The position numbers and the translations under genes were made by a program. Positions 1-8,501 of a stretch of 64,000 nucleotides of DNA are shown piece after piece (the first letter of the stretch is position 1; each line of letters starts with the position of its first letter). The stretch is from Tamlana sp. I1 (GTDB taxonomy: Bacteria > Bacteroidota > Bacteroidia > Flavobacteriales > Flavobacteriaceae). The stretch lies in NCBI RefSeq assembly GCF_015355625.1, contig NZ_JACLAF010000006.1:1-64000 (forward strand). The letters run 5' to 3'. The notes beneath the pieces are model-generated. The model had not been told where the DNA came from. It saw nothing but the letters and a program-made list of their open reading frames with translations, and did no database searches.

Positions 1-138
1 CTAAACTATTTTATTAATAGAAGTACAAATGCTTCTGCAGAATCCTTTAATGCCAAAATTAAAGCTTTTAGAACGCAGTTCAGAGGCGTGAGAAACGTAA
101 AATTCTTCCTCTATAGATTAACTACTATTTTTGCTTAA
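1..138 (+). pseudogene. C-terminal end of an IS transposase (partial at window edge)
   Basis: An open frame from base 1 to a TAA at 136-138 encodes the last 45 residues of a protein, including the stretch NRSTNASAESFNAKIKAFR followed by FRGVRNVKFFLYRL. I recognise this as the C-terminus of DDE transposases of the ISAon1 type that are common in Bacteroidota. The start lies left of the window, so I cannot tell whether the element is intact; it is typed here as a partial gene. The bases after it up to the tRNA terminator (139-255) hold no gene and presumably contain the right end of the element, but no inverted terminal repeat can be tested without the left end. Confidence 0.65.
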
Positions 139-254
139 TTCTAAAATCCCACAACTTTTGCTCTTGATCCTTGAAACCTTTGATGCTGTTGTTGTAGAAG
201 ATTAAAGGGAATCTAAATAATGGGTATACAACACAACCTAGTTATAATTGCAAA

Positions 255-285
255 AAAAAGCCTCAAATTTCTTTGAGGCTTTTTG
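255..285 (-). terminator. Rho-independent terminator after tRNA-Asp
   Basis: A perfect 9-bp stem (AGCCTCAAA / TTTGAGGCT) with a 4-base loop is flanked by A-runs on the left and T-runs on the right. It can act in both directions, ending the tRNA transcript on the minus strand and any read-through from the transposase on the plus strand. Confidence 0.8.
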
Positions 286-294
286 CAATTTTAG

Positions 295-368
295 CGGTCT
301 GGACGGGACTCGAACCCGCGACCTTCGCCGTGACAGGGCGACATTCTAACCAACTGAACTACCAGACC
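295..368 (-). tRNA. tRNA-Asp (GTC)
   Basis: Read on the minus strand this 74-nt segment folds as a tRNA. The acceptor stem is GGTCTGG with CCAGACC plus discriminator G, the D-arm contains AGTTGGTTAGA, the anticodon loop is CTGTCAC between CGCC and GGCG, and the T-arm is GCGGG TTCGAGT CCCGT. The anticodon GTC specifies aspartate. CCA is not encoded. A full consensus promoter lies directly upstream and a terminator directly downstream, so it is a single-gene transcript. Confidence 0.95.
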
Positions 369-386
369 GTTGCTTTATTGCGAGTG

Positions 387-417
387 CAAAGATACACGCC
401 TTTTTAAATATCACAAA
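387..417 (-). promoter_or_regulatory. Promoter of tRNA-Asp (TTTG-N19-TATCTTTG)
   Basis: On the minus strand a -33 TTTG (414-417) is followed after exactly 19 bases by TATCTTTG (387-394). This is a perfect match to the Bacteroidota sigma-A consensus TTTG-N19-TAnnTTTG. The -7 box ends 18 bases before the tRNA 5' end. Confidence 0.85.
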
Positions 418-517
418 CGTTTTTTGAGTTTTTTTTGTAAAATTTTTTATAAAAAATATTTTCAACTGATTTACAAGGTATTACAACTCGAAAAAAAGCA
501 TCAAAAATCAAGATTAA

Positions 518-1444
518 TTAAGCAAATTTTTGACGTTCCACTAAATAGGTGGTTAAAACCGTATTGAAGTCCTTATTAATATCGGCTTCAACATACTTTA
601 TTTTATACTGTGCACACTTTAAACGCAAAGCTTCAAAATAGTTTTTCACGGTTTCCCTATAACTCTCTTTAACAGCATCGGCGTATAGATTAATGTACTC
701 ACCTGTTTCAACATCTATAAAACGTTTGGGCTTATTGTCAAAATCGAAGTCTTGTTCCCTTTTCTTATCCATCACATGAAAAAGCACCACTTCATGCTTA
801 TTGTATTTTAAATGCCTTAAAGCTTCAAACAACTTCGCTTCGTCTTCCGAAGCTTGAAACATATCAGTAAATAAAAAAATCATGGAACGCTTATGTATTT
901 TCTCTGCAATTTCATGCAAATACTTATAAGTTTCGGTGGTTTTGTTTAATGGGTTTGATACAGCGACTTGATTTAACTGATCTAACAACATTTGATGATG
1001 CCGCTCACTCCCCTTCTCTGGCGCATAATAATCATATTGATTACTATACACGCTTAAACCAACCGCATCGCGCTGTTTTTTTAAAATCTGCATTAACGAT
1101 GCTGCTGCTAAAACCGAAAACCCAATTTTATTCAAATCATCAAACGAAAAGCCATTCATTTTCGGATAATGCATCGAACTACTATTATCTATAATCATAT
1201 GGCAACGCAAATTGGTCTCATCATCATAGCGTTTGGTATACAATTTTTCGGTTTTAGCGAATAATTTCCAATCGATATGGCGCGTGCTTTCTCCTTGATT
1301 ATAAATTTTATGCTCAGCGAATTCGGCAGAAAACCCGTGAAACGGACTCTTATGCATGCCTGCAATAAACCCTTCAACCACTTGCTTGGCAAGAAGTTCA
1401 AGGTTTTTAAAACCAGCTGCTTTATTAAGTTCGTTTTGTAACAT
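518..1444 (-). CDS. DUF58 domain-containing protein
   Basis: A protein of about 308 residues starting MLQNELNKAAGF. It carries the DUF58 signature region (YNQGESTRHIDWKLFAKTEKLY) and then a von Willebrand A-like segment with MIIDNSSSMHYP, which resembles a MIDAS DxSxS motif, and IFLFTDMF. DUF58 proteins usually accompany MoxR-type AAA ATPases and Bat proteins in Bacteroidota, but no MoxR gene is in view here. The frame extends upstream to a start at 1486, but those 14 residues read through a GC-rich intergenic palindrome, so I chose the start at 1444. The exact role is unknown; it may act in envelope stress or cofactor-insertion chaperone systems. Confidence 0.85.
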   Translation of the reverse strand: MLQNELNKAAGFKNLELLAKQVVEGFIAGMHKSPFHGFSAEFAEHKIYNQGESTRHIDWKLFAKTEKLYTKRYDDETNLRCHMIIDNSSSMHYPKMNGFSFDDLNKIGFSVLAAASLMQILKKQRDAVGLSVYSNQYDYYAPEKGSERHHQMLLDQLNQVAVSNPLNKTTETYKYLHEIAEKIHKRSMIFLFTDMFQASEDEAKLFEALRHLKYNKHEVVLFHVMDKKREQDFDFDNKPKRFIDVETGEYINLYADAVKESYRETVKNYFEALRLKCAQYKIKYVEADINKDFNTVLTTYLVERQKFA

Positions 1445-1451
1445 ATAAGAA

Positions 1452-1590
1452 GAGCCCCTCCTAGCCTCCCCGAAGGGGAGGAACACTCGTGTGGAGCTAC
1501 ATGGTTTTTAATTTATTTTAAACGTTTATATTCTCAATATTTTATTAGGAATGAGTAAAAGTTCCCCCTTTTGGGGGTTAGGGGGCTTAG
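1452..1590. repeat. Intergenic G/C-run palindromes between DUF58 and ClpP genes
   Basis: Two short palindromic modules made of CCCC/GGGG runs lie here: CCTCCCCGAAGGGGAGG at about 1463-1482, and a CCCCCTTTTGGGGG stretch at about 1564-1577 followed by a further G-run. A similar CTCCCC/GGGAG fragment lies at about 8298-8313 upstream of dnaE. They look like dispersed intergenic repeats typical of flavobacterial genomes. The second could also act as a weak terminator for the ClpP gene. Confidence 0.5.
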
Positions 1591-1596
1591 CTTGGT

Positions 1597-2139
1597 CTAT
1601 CTCACCCCATCAACAATACCATAAGCCACAGATTCCTCGGCACCCATCCAATGGTCGCGATTAAAATCTTTCATTACCTTTTCAAAGGTTTGTCCGCAAT
1701 TATCTGCTAAAATCTGAGCACTTAATTCTTTTGTAATCACAATTTCTTTAGCTGTAATTTCAATATCACTAGCTTGGCCGCGTGCGCCACCACTAGGCTG
1801 ATGAATCATCACACGAGCATGAGGCTGAATAAAACGTTTGCCTTTAGCGCCTGCCGATAAAATAATCGAACCCATAGATGCTGCAAAGCCTGTGCAAATC
1901 GTAGACACCTCGCTGTTTAAAGATTTTATACAATCGTAAATAGCAAATCCAGCAGTTACATACCCACCTGGGCTATTAATATAAAGTTCAATATCGGCCG
2001 TACCTAAAGCATCTAAATACATCAACCTATCAATAACATGTTTAGCCGATTTATCGTCTACCTGGCCCCATAAAAACACTTTACGTTGTTCTATAAATTT
2101 GCTATCAATAGCATCTTGCACTTTTATCTTATCGCTCAT
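1597..2139 (-). CDS. clpP: ClpP-family serine protease (short paralogue)
   Basis: The 180-residue protein has the ClpP/crotonase fold motifs in order: the oxyanion glycines in LYINSPGGYV (52-61), nucleophile Ser88 in GFAASMGS, His113 in RVMIHQPSGG, and Asp162 in NRDHWMGAEES. The triad is therefore complete. It is shorter than the usual ClpP of about 195-225 residues because it lacks an N-terminal propeptide. It is not next to clpX or tig, which suggests a second ClpP rather than the housekeeping copy. It would form a barrel peptidase working with a Clp ATPase in the cytosol. The gene lies 79 bases downstream of trxA on the same strand. Confidence 0.85.
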   Translation of the reverse strand: MSDKIKVQDAIDSKFIEQRKVFLWGQVDDKSAKHVIDRLMYLDALGTADIELYINSPGGYVTAGFAIYDCIKSLNSEVSTICTGFAASMGSIILSAGAKGKRFIQPHARVMIHQPSGGARGQASDIEITAKEIVITKELSAQILADNCGQTFEKVMKDFNRDHWMGAEESVAYGIVDGVR

Positions 2140-2218
2140 TTTGAAATTAATTTTGTTCTAAAATAAAAAAAGGTTCGCCAAATAGACAAACCTTTTCAAT
2201 AATCTTTATATAAATGGA

Positions 2219-2536
2219 CTATAAAAGTGCATCTATAGCCTCTGTATAAGCATTTTTAGGCGCTACACCAACTTGTCTTCCAACCACTTCTCCGTTTTGA
2301 AAAACTAAAACTGTTGGAATATTACGTACACCATATTTAGCAGCAAATTCCTGATTAGCATCTACATCCAGCTTACCAACAACGGCTTTACCTTCGTATT
2401 CATCACTAATTTGCTCAATAATTGGTCCAACCATTCTACAAGGTCCACACCATGCAGCCCAAAAATCTACTAAAACTGGTTTATCACTTTTTAAAACCGT
2501 TTCCTCAAACGTTGCATCTGTTATTTCTAATGCCAT
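2219..2536 (-). CDS. trxA: Thioredoxin
   Basis: A 105-residue thioredoxin with the full length and fold order of TrxA. The active-site motif is WCGPC (Trp29, Cys30, Cys33), the buried Asp is in LVDFWAAW, and the cis-proline is Pro74 in RNIPTV. It has no signal peptide, so it acts as a cytosolic disulfide reductase fed by thioredoxin reductase. It has its own -7 promoter box and probably a short transcript; the ClpP gene follows 79 bases downstream on the same strand and may be co-transcribed. Confidence 0.95.
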   Translation of the reverse strand: MALEITDATFEETVLKSDKPVLVDFWAAWCGPCRMVGPIIEQISDEYEGKAVVGKLDVDANQEFAAKYGVRNIPTVLVFQNGEVVGRQVGVAPKNAYTEAIDALL

Positions 2537-2576
2537 AATTTTTATATTTAAATCTGTTTTACGTCTACTTAAAGTA

Positions 2577-2584
2577 CAAAATTA
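2577..2584 (-). promoter_or_regulatory. -7 box of the trxA promoter
   Basis: TAATTTTG on the minus strand fits the Bacteroidota -7 consensus TAnnTTTG and lies 41 bases upstream of the trxA start codon, giving a leader of about 35 nt. No TTTG is present at the ideal 19-base distance, so the -33 box is weak or absent. Confidence 0.5.
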
Positions 2585-3000
2585 GTCAAAAAAAACTCGA
2601 AAGCTTACAATCCTACAATTTGTTTTCCTTATAGCTCTATTGTTTCGCCCTATTTCTCATTATTTGGGCGCATAAACCAGGCTATCCACTATATCTTTTT
2701 TGTGCTTTTAAATAGTAACAACCTTTCAAAAAACAATTAACAAATCATCACTTTAGTTCCTTTTAACCGTTACAACTAGCACAAAAAAGGATGCCGTTTC
2801 TATCCTTTGCGCAATGCACAACTTCTATAAAATTAAGGATTATATTTTTACATATAACGCTTTTATTTCATGACCTCAAAAGTTTTTGTATATGAAACGT
2901 AGCGTGAAAATCCGCAAGGAATTTCCGCCGTAAACCGAAGATAGTAAATTTGCGAGGACTTTCCGCGAGGAAAGTCAGAAGCAATGAAATATAGCCGGTG
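2585..3000. other. Gene-free 416-bp region with hairpins and an imperfect repeat
   Basis: No convincing gene is present. The left half is AT-rich. The right half, next to the CPBP gene, changes character. It contains a perfect 8-bp stem with 4-base loop (GACTTTCC/GGAAAGTC, 2957-2976), two imperfect copies of a CCGCAAGGA-like module about 39 bases apart (2911-2930 and 2950-2969), and the left arm of an imperfect inverted repeat (2989-3008) that reaches into the CPBP stop codon. Confidence 0.5.
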
Positions 3001-3797
3001 TTACCTGCTGGTTTTTAATTCCGTTTGCTTTTTAAAAATCAGAAACATAGACCAAAGTAATAATATTCCAAAGCCTAGAAACATTGTTATTGCTTGGTAT
3101 GAATTAAATAGACCAATCTTTATTTCTATAATTGGCGAAACAAAAAAGTAAATAACATTATATGTGATATGAGTAAAAATACTTAACCAAATATTTAGTG
3201 TTCTAAGATATACATAACCAATTATTAATCCACCAATAAAAGTTGTCAGGAAACCAGAATCACTAAATGTATGTGCAAGTCCAAAAATTAATGCTGAAAT
3301 CCACAGAGCTTTCGAAAAACCTTTTGAATTGTAGATTTTTTGAGCAATTATCCTACGGCAATATAGTTCTTCTAATAAGGCCCAAACAATTATAAATACA
3401 ACTAAAAGAATTGATTCAGATTTTGTTCGGTTAACTTCGCCAATCCATTCCCAATCCATTAATTTATAGCCTAGTAAAAGAACAAAATGGTTAAAGACGA
3501 AAAGACCAATAATCCCAACTGTAATAGGAAAGATATATTGAAGTTTGAAGTTTTGATTTTCTTTTTTTGGAAGTGAGCTTGGATTAAACTTAATTAAGAA
3601 AAGCGCAGCAATAATAATTGACAATATTTTAATAATCCTTATTGTCCAATAGTCAGTAAGTCCATATGAGAATTTAAATCCAAGAAGTAAAACAAGTAAA
3701 CTTAAAAATAAATTTAGGTACAGGTTTTTAGTCATATTTCATTCAAAATTCGATTTATTTCGGGCTGATTTTTCAACTTGCAGGTAATAAGTTATAT
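2989..3797. repeat. Imperfect inverted repeats bounding the CPBP gene
   Basis: The left arm at 2989-3008 reads ATATAGCCGGTGTTACCTGC. The right arm at 3780-3797, read on the opposite strand, is ATATAACTTATTACCTGC. The inner 8 bases (TTACCTGC) and the outer ATATA are shared, with a variable middle of 7 or 5 bases. The arms enclose exactly one gene, and the left arm overlaps its stop codon. This resembles a cassette-like or mobilised gene unit, but no integrase or transposase is nearby. Confidence 0.45.
3001..3735 (-). CDS. CPBP family intramembrane glutamic protease
   Basis: The 244-residue, very hydrophobic protein has about seven to eight predicted membrane helices. The CPBP (CAAX/Abi) motifs are present: EExxxR at Glu122-Glu123-Arg127 (EELYCRR), FGLAH with His155, and a second histidine region at His189 (FTHITYN). 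These are the expected catalytic residues of glutamic intramembrane proteases related to Rce1. In bacteria such proteins are linked to bacteriocin self-immunity or peptide processing, but the partner is unknown here. It stands alone between trxA and dnaE, is bounded by imperfect inverted repeats, and has shorter, more AT-rich coding sequence than its neighbours, so recent acquisition is plausible. Confidence 0.8.
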   Translation of the reverse strand: MTKNLYLNLFLSLLVLLLGFKFSYGLTDYWTIRIIKILSIIIAALFLIKFNPSSLPKKENQNFKLQYIFPITVGIIGLFVFNHFVLLLGYKLMDWEWIGEVNRTKSESILLVVFIIVWALLEELYCRRIIAQKIYNSKGFSKALWISALIFGLAHTFSDSGFLTTFIGGLIIGYVYLRTLNIWLSIFTHITYNVIYFFVSPIIEIKIGLFNSYQAITMFLGFGILLLWSMFLIFKKQTELKTSR

Positions 3798-3866
3798 CAA
3801 ACACATTAAACCCACAACATCAAGATAACTTAGTAATCTATAATTCAACTACTAAATTCCCTTTTT

Positions 3867-3898
3867 CACAGTATGAGATTCCTGCCTTCGCAGGAATT
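3867..3898. repeat. REP-like palindrome at the dnaE 3' end
   Basis: GAGATTCCTGCCTTCGCAGGAAT forms a short hairpin of the flavobacterial intergenic type ATTCC(C/T)GCC-n-GGAAT. Related copies lie at 10911-10930 and 11003-11022. It touches the dnaE stop codon and may help end that transcript. Confidence 0.5.
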
Positions 3899-6800
3899 AG
3901 TTTAGCTTAAAACGTATGTGTTGCGATTCCAGTTCGCTAATTAGTTCCTGACTTACCCTTACTTTTTGTTTTCGACTCGGCATATTTAATTTCACTTTGT
4001 CTTTAGTGTCGTAAATCACAAAATTAAGCGCCTGATTTCCAGGGTGCATATTAAAAAGCTCTTTTAAAGCCATGATTTTAGGCGTGTCCAAATCGTTTAT
4101 ATCTACTTGAATAGACAGTTTTTTAGCATAATTTTCCATCACATCATGCAGCAACTGAAAGCTGTTAAACTGCAACCTCGGATCACTTTTCTTGCCGGTA
4201 TCTTTATTCGTCCAGCCTTCGCGCACAAATGTTTTTACAAACACGAAATTATTATGCATTAAAAAGTGTCTGAATTTTAAATAATCTTCACCAAAAATTC
4301 TAAACTCATAACTATCATAATAATCTTCAATAGTAAATAATGCCCAACCTTTGCCTTGTTTACTCACACGATGTTGCACATCGGTAACCACACCACCAAA
4401 AACCAACTCACGATTTACATAAGGTTCTAGCGTATTAAACATGCCAACCGTAGCATTGCAAAAGGTTTTCATTTCGGTTTTAAAATCGTCTAGCGGATGC
4501 CCCGAAATATAAACCCCTACCACTTCACGCTCTTTGCTGAGCTTCTCCATAGTACCCCATGACTCGCATGGTGGCACTTCGGGTTCGGCAATTTGTACCT
4601 CACTAGCTTCGCCAAATAAACTAACTTGCGCCGAATTTTCATTTTCTTTATGCTTTTGGGCGTATTTTATAGCTTTTTCTAAAAAAGTAATACCATCGCC
4701 ATCATCATGAAAAAACTGTGCACGATGTGTATCGGCCAAACCATCAAAACCACCAGCTAAAGCTAGGTTTTCAAAAGCCTTTTTATTGGCTGCTCTTAAA
4801 TCAATTCGTTTGGCCAAATCGAATATGGATTTATAAGGGCCATCTTCTTTTCTGTTTTCAACAATAGTCATCACAGCTCCATGACCAACACCTTTTATGG
4901 CTCCCATTCCAAATCGAACGGCCCCATCTTTATTTACCGAAAACTTATAGTAACTCTCATTCACATCAGGCCCTAGTACATCAAGCTTCATACGCTTACA
5001 TTCGTCCATGAAAAAGGTCACCTGCTTAATGTCATTCATATTATTTGAAAGCACCGCCGCCATATATTCGGCAGGATAATGCGCTTTACAATAAGCGGTT
5101 TGGTAAGCAATCCAAGCATAACAGGTGGAGTGCGATTTATTGAAGGCATAACTCGCAAAGGCTTCCCAGTCTTTCCAAACTTTCTCTAAAATTTTAGCAT
5201 CATGTCCGTTCGCACTAGCTTGCTCGATAAACTTAGGTTTCATTTTATCAAGTACCGCAATTTGCTTTTTACCCATCGCCTTACGCAGTACATCGGCCTC
5301 ACCCTTTGTAAACCCTGCAAGACTTTGAGACAGTAACATTACCTGCTCTTGATATACCGTAATACCATAAGTTTCCTTGAGGTACTCTTCCATGGCTGGT
5401 AAATCGTACTCAATCTCTTCATCGCCATGCTTTCTTCTAACAAAACTCGGGATATATTCCATTGGCCCCGGACGATACAAGGCATTCATGGCAATTAAGT
5501 CTTCAAAAACCGTAGGTTTTAAATCGCGAAGGTGTTTTTGCATACCGGGCGATTCGTACTGGAATACCCCAACTGTTTCACCACGTTGGAACAATTCGTA
5601 TGTTTTCTCATCATCTAAAGGAAAACTATCGGGATCGAGCTCTATACCATGCTTGGCTTTTACAATTTTAACCGTATCCTTAATAAGCGTTAAGGTTTTC
5701 AGTCCCAAGAAATCCATTTTTAGCAGTCCCGCATCTTCCACCACCGAGTTATCAAACTGGGTGACATACAAATCGGAATCCTTAGCTAATGACACCGGAA
5801 CGAACTTGGTAATATCGTCTGGCGTGATAATTACCCCACAGGCATGAATACCAGTATTTCTAACCGAACCTTCAAGAGTTCTTGCTAGATTTAAAGTTTC
5901 AGCTTGCAAATCGCTACCATCGGCAATATTTAAAAGCTCGTTTACTTTTTCTAATTCTTCAGCTCTAAATTTCTTTGCTAATTCCTTTTCATCCAAACCA
6001 AATATTTTATTCAGCTTAGACATATTCGGAATCAACTTGGCAATTCTATCGGCATCAAAAAGCGGTAAATCCAGTACACGTGCCGTATCTCGAATAGACG
6101 ATTTTGCCGCCATGGTACCGTAAGTGATAATTTGTGCCACCTGATTGGAGCCGTATTTCTCAATCACATAATCCATAACACGGCTTCGACCTTCATCATC
6201 GAAATCAATATCGATATCGGGCATGCTCACACGATCGGGATTTAAGAAACGCTCAAAAAGCAGATCGTACTTCATGGGGTCAATATTGGTAATCCACAAG
6301 CAATAGGCCACCACCGACCCTGCTGCCGAACCACGGCCTGGCCCCACCGAAACATCCATATTTCGAGCCTCACGAATAAAGTCTTCAACAATTAAGAAAT
6401 ATCCCGGATACCCTGTGTTTTCAATAACACTTAACTCGAAATCGAGACGCTCAATAACTTCCTCCGAAAGAGGTTCGCCGTAACGTTTCTTAGCACCTTC
6501 ATAAGTTAAATGTCTTAAAAAAGCATTTTCACCACGCTTACCACCATCAACTAAATCTTCATCATGCTTAAATTCCTCGGGAATATCAAAAGCTGGTAAT
6601 AAAACATCACGTGCTAATTGATACGCTTCAACCTTATCTACAACCTCCTGCACATTAGAAATCGCTTCAGGAACATCCTTAAACAGCTGTTTCATTTCTT
6701 CGGAAGACTTAAAATAGTATTCCTGATTTGGCAATCCGAATCGGTACCCGCGTCCGCGACCAATTGGTGTCGCCTGCTTTTCACCATCTTTTACACAAAG

Positions 6801-8285
6801 TAAAATATCGTGCGCATTAGCATCTTTTTTATCTTGATAATACGTGTTGTTAGAAGCTACTAATTTAATGTCGTGTTTACGCGCCAGTTCTATAAGCGTA
6901 GGATTCACACGATTTTCATCTTCTTGATTGTGGCGCATGATCTCGACGTACAAATCGTCACCAAACTCTTCTTTCCACCACAAGAGCGCTTCTTCCGCTT
7001 GGTTTTCACCAACATTAAGCACTTTACTTGGCACCTCACCATATAAGTTTCCGGTGAGCACCATGACATCTTCTTTATATTGCTGAATTAATTTTTTATC
7101 AATTCTAGGCAAATAATAAAAACCATCTACAAAGGCATGCGAAGATAATTTGGCTAGATTATGATAGCCATTTTTATTTTTAGCGAGTAAGACAATTTGA
7201 TACCCATTGTCTTTTCGCGTTTTATCTAAGTGATCTTCACAAACAAAAAACTCACAACCAATAATGGGTTTAATTTCTTTGGCCGTAACGGTTGCTCCCG
7301 TAGCTTCGGCTTCTTTAATTTTGGCTTGAACACCACTATTGTGTCGGTTTACCGCATTCACAAAGTGAAAAGCCCCCATCATATTAGCATGATCGGTTAA
7401 AGCCACAGCTGGCATGTTGTATTTTGCTGCTGCCGAAACAATATCGGCCACACCCATGGTTGATTGCAATACCGAAAACTGCGAGTGATTATGCAGATGC
7501 ACAAAATCGACATCTGATAGCTCGGAAATATTTTGTTTGATTTCTTCGGAAGACACATCAACGGTTTGCGCCTTTTTGATGCGTTCCTGGATTTTAGCAC
7601 TTTCCTTTTTAAGGTTGATATGCTTTAATCCGATTAGCTGGATTGGCTCTGGATTGGCCTTTTTATAATTCTCGAAATAATCGGGCTGAACGTCCAGTGC
7701 TTCTTTAGTGTATTCCTCTAAACGAATAAGCTCTAAAAAACAGCGGGTTGTCGCTTCCACATCGGCAGTCGCATTATGCGCTTCGGCAAATGGTTCGTTA
7801 AATAGAAACTCATGTAATTCGGTAAGCGTTGGGAGTTTAAATTTACCGTAGCGTCCACCGGGGATTTTACAAAGTTCGGCCGTATGCTCGGTACAAGTAT
7901 CTAAAACAGGGAGCTCTTGCAAGTTATTTTCAACGGCCTCACGCACAAATTCGGCACCCATAATATTTAAATCGAACTTCACATTTTGTCCGACTACAAA
8001 TTTTGTTTTCCCTAGGGCTTCATTAAATTTCTCTAAAACCTCAGCTAAAGACACGCCTTGCTCTTCGGCCAATTCGGTAGAAATACCATGAATTTTCTCG
8101 GCATCATAAGGAATATTAAAACCATCGGGTTTCACCAAATAATCTTGACTTTCAATACAGCGTCCCATCTCGTCATGCAGCTGCCATGCGATTTGAATAC
8201 ACCTTGGCCAATTATCGGTATCGGTTATGGGCGCATCCCAACGTTTTGGCAATCCGGTAGTTTCAGTATCGAAAATTAAGTACAT
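3897..8285 (-). CDS. dnaE: DNA polymerase III alpha subunit with fused N-terminal exonuclease
   Basis: The 1462-residue replicative polymerase is longer than E. coli DnaE (about 1160) because it begins with a DnaQ-like DEDDh 3'-5' exonuclease. The exonuclease residues are Asp6 and Glu8 in FDTETTGL, Asp105 in GQNVKFDLN, and His170 and Asp175 in HNATADVE, so it looks catalytically complete. The PHP domain follows from about residue 262 (HLHNHSQFS). The polymerase core has VGPGRGSAAGS at 647-657 and the catalytic acidic motif PDIDIDF (Asp690, 692, 694). A helix-hairpin-helix region and an OB fold (LVFGGVVTDVQHRVSKQGK) complete the C-terminal part. It catalyses chromosomal DNA synthesis. The start at 8285 is chosen because the exonuclease motif begins six residues in. 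Such a fusion is known in Bacteroidota. Confidence 0.95.
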   Translation of the reverse strand: MYLIFDTETTGLPKRWDAPITDTDNWPRCIQIAWQLHDEMGRCIESQDYLVKPDGFNIPYDAEKIHGISTELAEEQGVSLAEVLEKFNEALGKTKFVVGQNVKFDLNIMGAEFVREAVENNLQELPVLDTCTEHTAELCKIPGGRYGKFKLPTLTELHEFLFNEPFAEAHNATADVEATTRCFLELIRLEEYTKEALDVQPDYFENYKKANPEPIQLIGLKHINLKKESAKIQERIKKAQTVDVSSEEIKQNISELSDVDFVHLHNHSQFSVLQSTMGVADIVSAAAKYNMPAVALTDHANMMGAFHFVNAVNRHNSGVQAKIKEAEATGATVTAKEIKPIIGCEFFVCEDHLDKTRKDNGYQIVLLAKNKNGYHNLAKLSSHAFVDGFYYLPRIDKKLIQQYKEDVMVLTGNLYGEVPSKVLNVGENQAEEALLWWKEEFGDDLYVEIMRHNQEDENRVNPTLIELARKHDIKLVASNNTYYQDKKDANAHDILLCVKDGEKQATPIGRGRGYRFGLPNQEYYFKSSEEMKQLFKDVPEAISNVQEVVDKVEAYQLARDVLLPAFDIPEEFKHDEDLVDGGKRGENAFLRHLTYEGAKKRYGEPLSEEVIERLDFELSVIENTGYPGYFLIVEDFIREARNMDVSVGPGRGSAAGSVVAYCLWITNIDPMKYDLLFERFLNPDRVSMPDIDIDFDDEGRSRVMDYVIEKYGSNQVAQIITYGTMAAKSSIRDTARVLDLPLFDADRIAKLIPNMSKLNKIFGLDEKELAKKFRAEELEKVNELLNIADGSDLQAETLNLARTLEGSVRNTGIHACGVIITPDDITKFVPVSLAKDSDLYVTQFDNSVVEDAGLLKMDFLGLKTLTLIKDTVKIVKAKHGIELDPDSFPLDDEKTYELFQRGETVGVFQYESPGMQKHLRDLKPTVFEDLIAMNALYRPGPMEYIPSFVRRKHGDEEIEYDLPAMEEYLKETYGITVYQEQVMLLSQSLAGFTKGEADVLRKAMGKKQIAVLDKMKPKFIEQASANGHDAKILEKVWKDWEAFASYAFNKSHSTCYAWIAYQTAYCKAHYPAEYMAAVLSNNMNDIKQVTFFMDECKRMKLDVLGPDVNESYYKFSVNKDGAVRFGMGAIKGVGHGAVMTIVENRKEDGPYKSIFDLAKRIDLRAANKKAFENLALAGGFDGLADTHRAQFFHDDGDGITFLEKAIKYAQKHKENENSAQVSLFGEASEVQIAEPEVPPCESWGTMEKLSKEREVVGVYISGHPLDDFKTEMKTFCNATVGMFNTLEPYVNRELVFGGVVTDVQHRVSKQGKGWALFTIEDYYDSYEFRIFGEDYLKFRHFLMHNNFVFVKTFVREGWTNKDTGKKSDPRLQFNSFQLLHDVMENYAKKLSIQVDINDLDTPKIMALKELFNMHPGNQALNFVIYDTKDKVKLNMPSRKQKVRVSQELISELESQHIRFKLN

Positions 8286-8440
8286 ATTCCCCTCTTAATC
8301 TCCCCAAAGGGAGTAATTAATATTTATTTTGTTGACGTGTTGTTTTTGGTTATTCGTGAATTTGTTTGGTTCGAATAACGAGCCTATAAAAATACGTAGA
8401 ATTTACACTTTTAGAAAATGAACCGCTAAAAGTTGTAAAC

Positions 8441-8479
8441 AAAAAAGCGATGCTTCCAGTATTACACTGAAAGCATCGC
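8441..8479 (-). terminator. Terminator of the DUF2383 gene
   Basis: A stem of GCGATGCTT with GAAGCATCGC, extended by CAGT/ACTG, has a short loop and a run of six T on the minus strand. It lies 23 bases beyond the stop codon of the gene ending at 8502. Confidence 0.8.
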
Positions 8480-8501
8480 AATTAGCTCAATTTAGACTTG
8501 G

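Noticed and set aside
370-567. A 65-residue open frame on the plus strand after tRNA-Asp
   Set aside because: It covers the tRNA promoter on the other strand and the DUF58 stop region, is Lys/Phe-rich from AT-rich DNA, and shows no recognisable sequence.
1515-1530. TTTTAAACGTTTATA resembling the core of the LacI operator
   Set aside because: Only the central 10-12 bases match; the outer TTGC/GCAA are missing and the neighbours are unrelated, so chance is likely.
5377-5847. A 156-residue open frame on the plus strand inside dnaE
   Set aside because: It lies wholly opposite the conserved polymerase coding sequence, has no family motifs and no start signal; it is a complement shadow.
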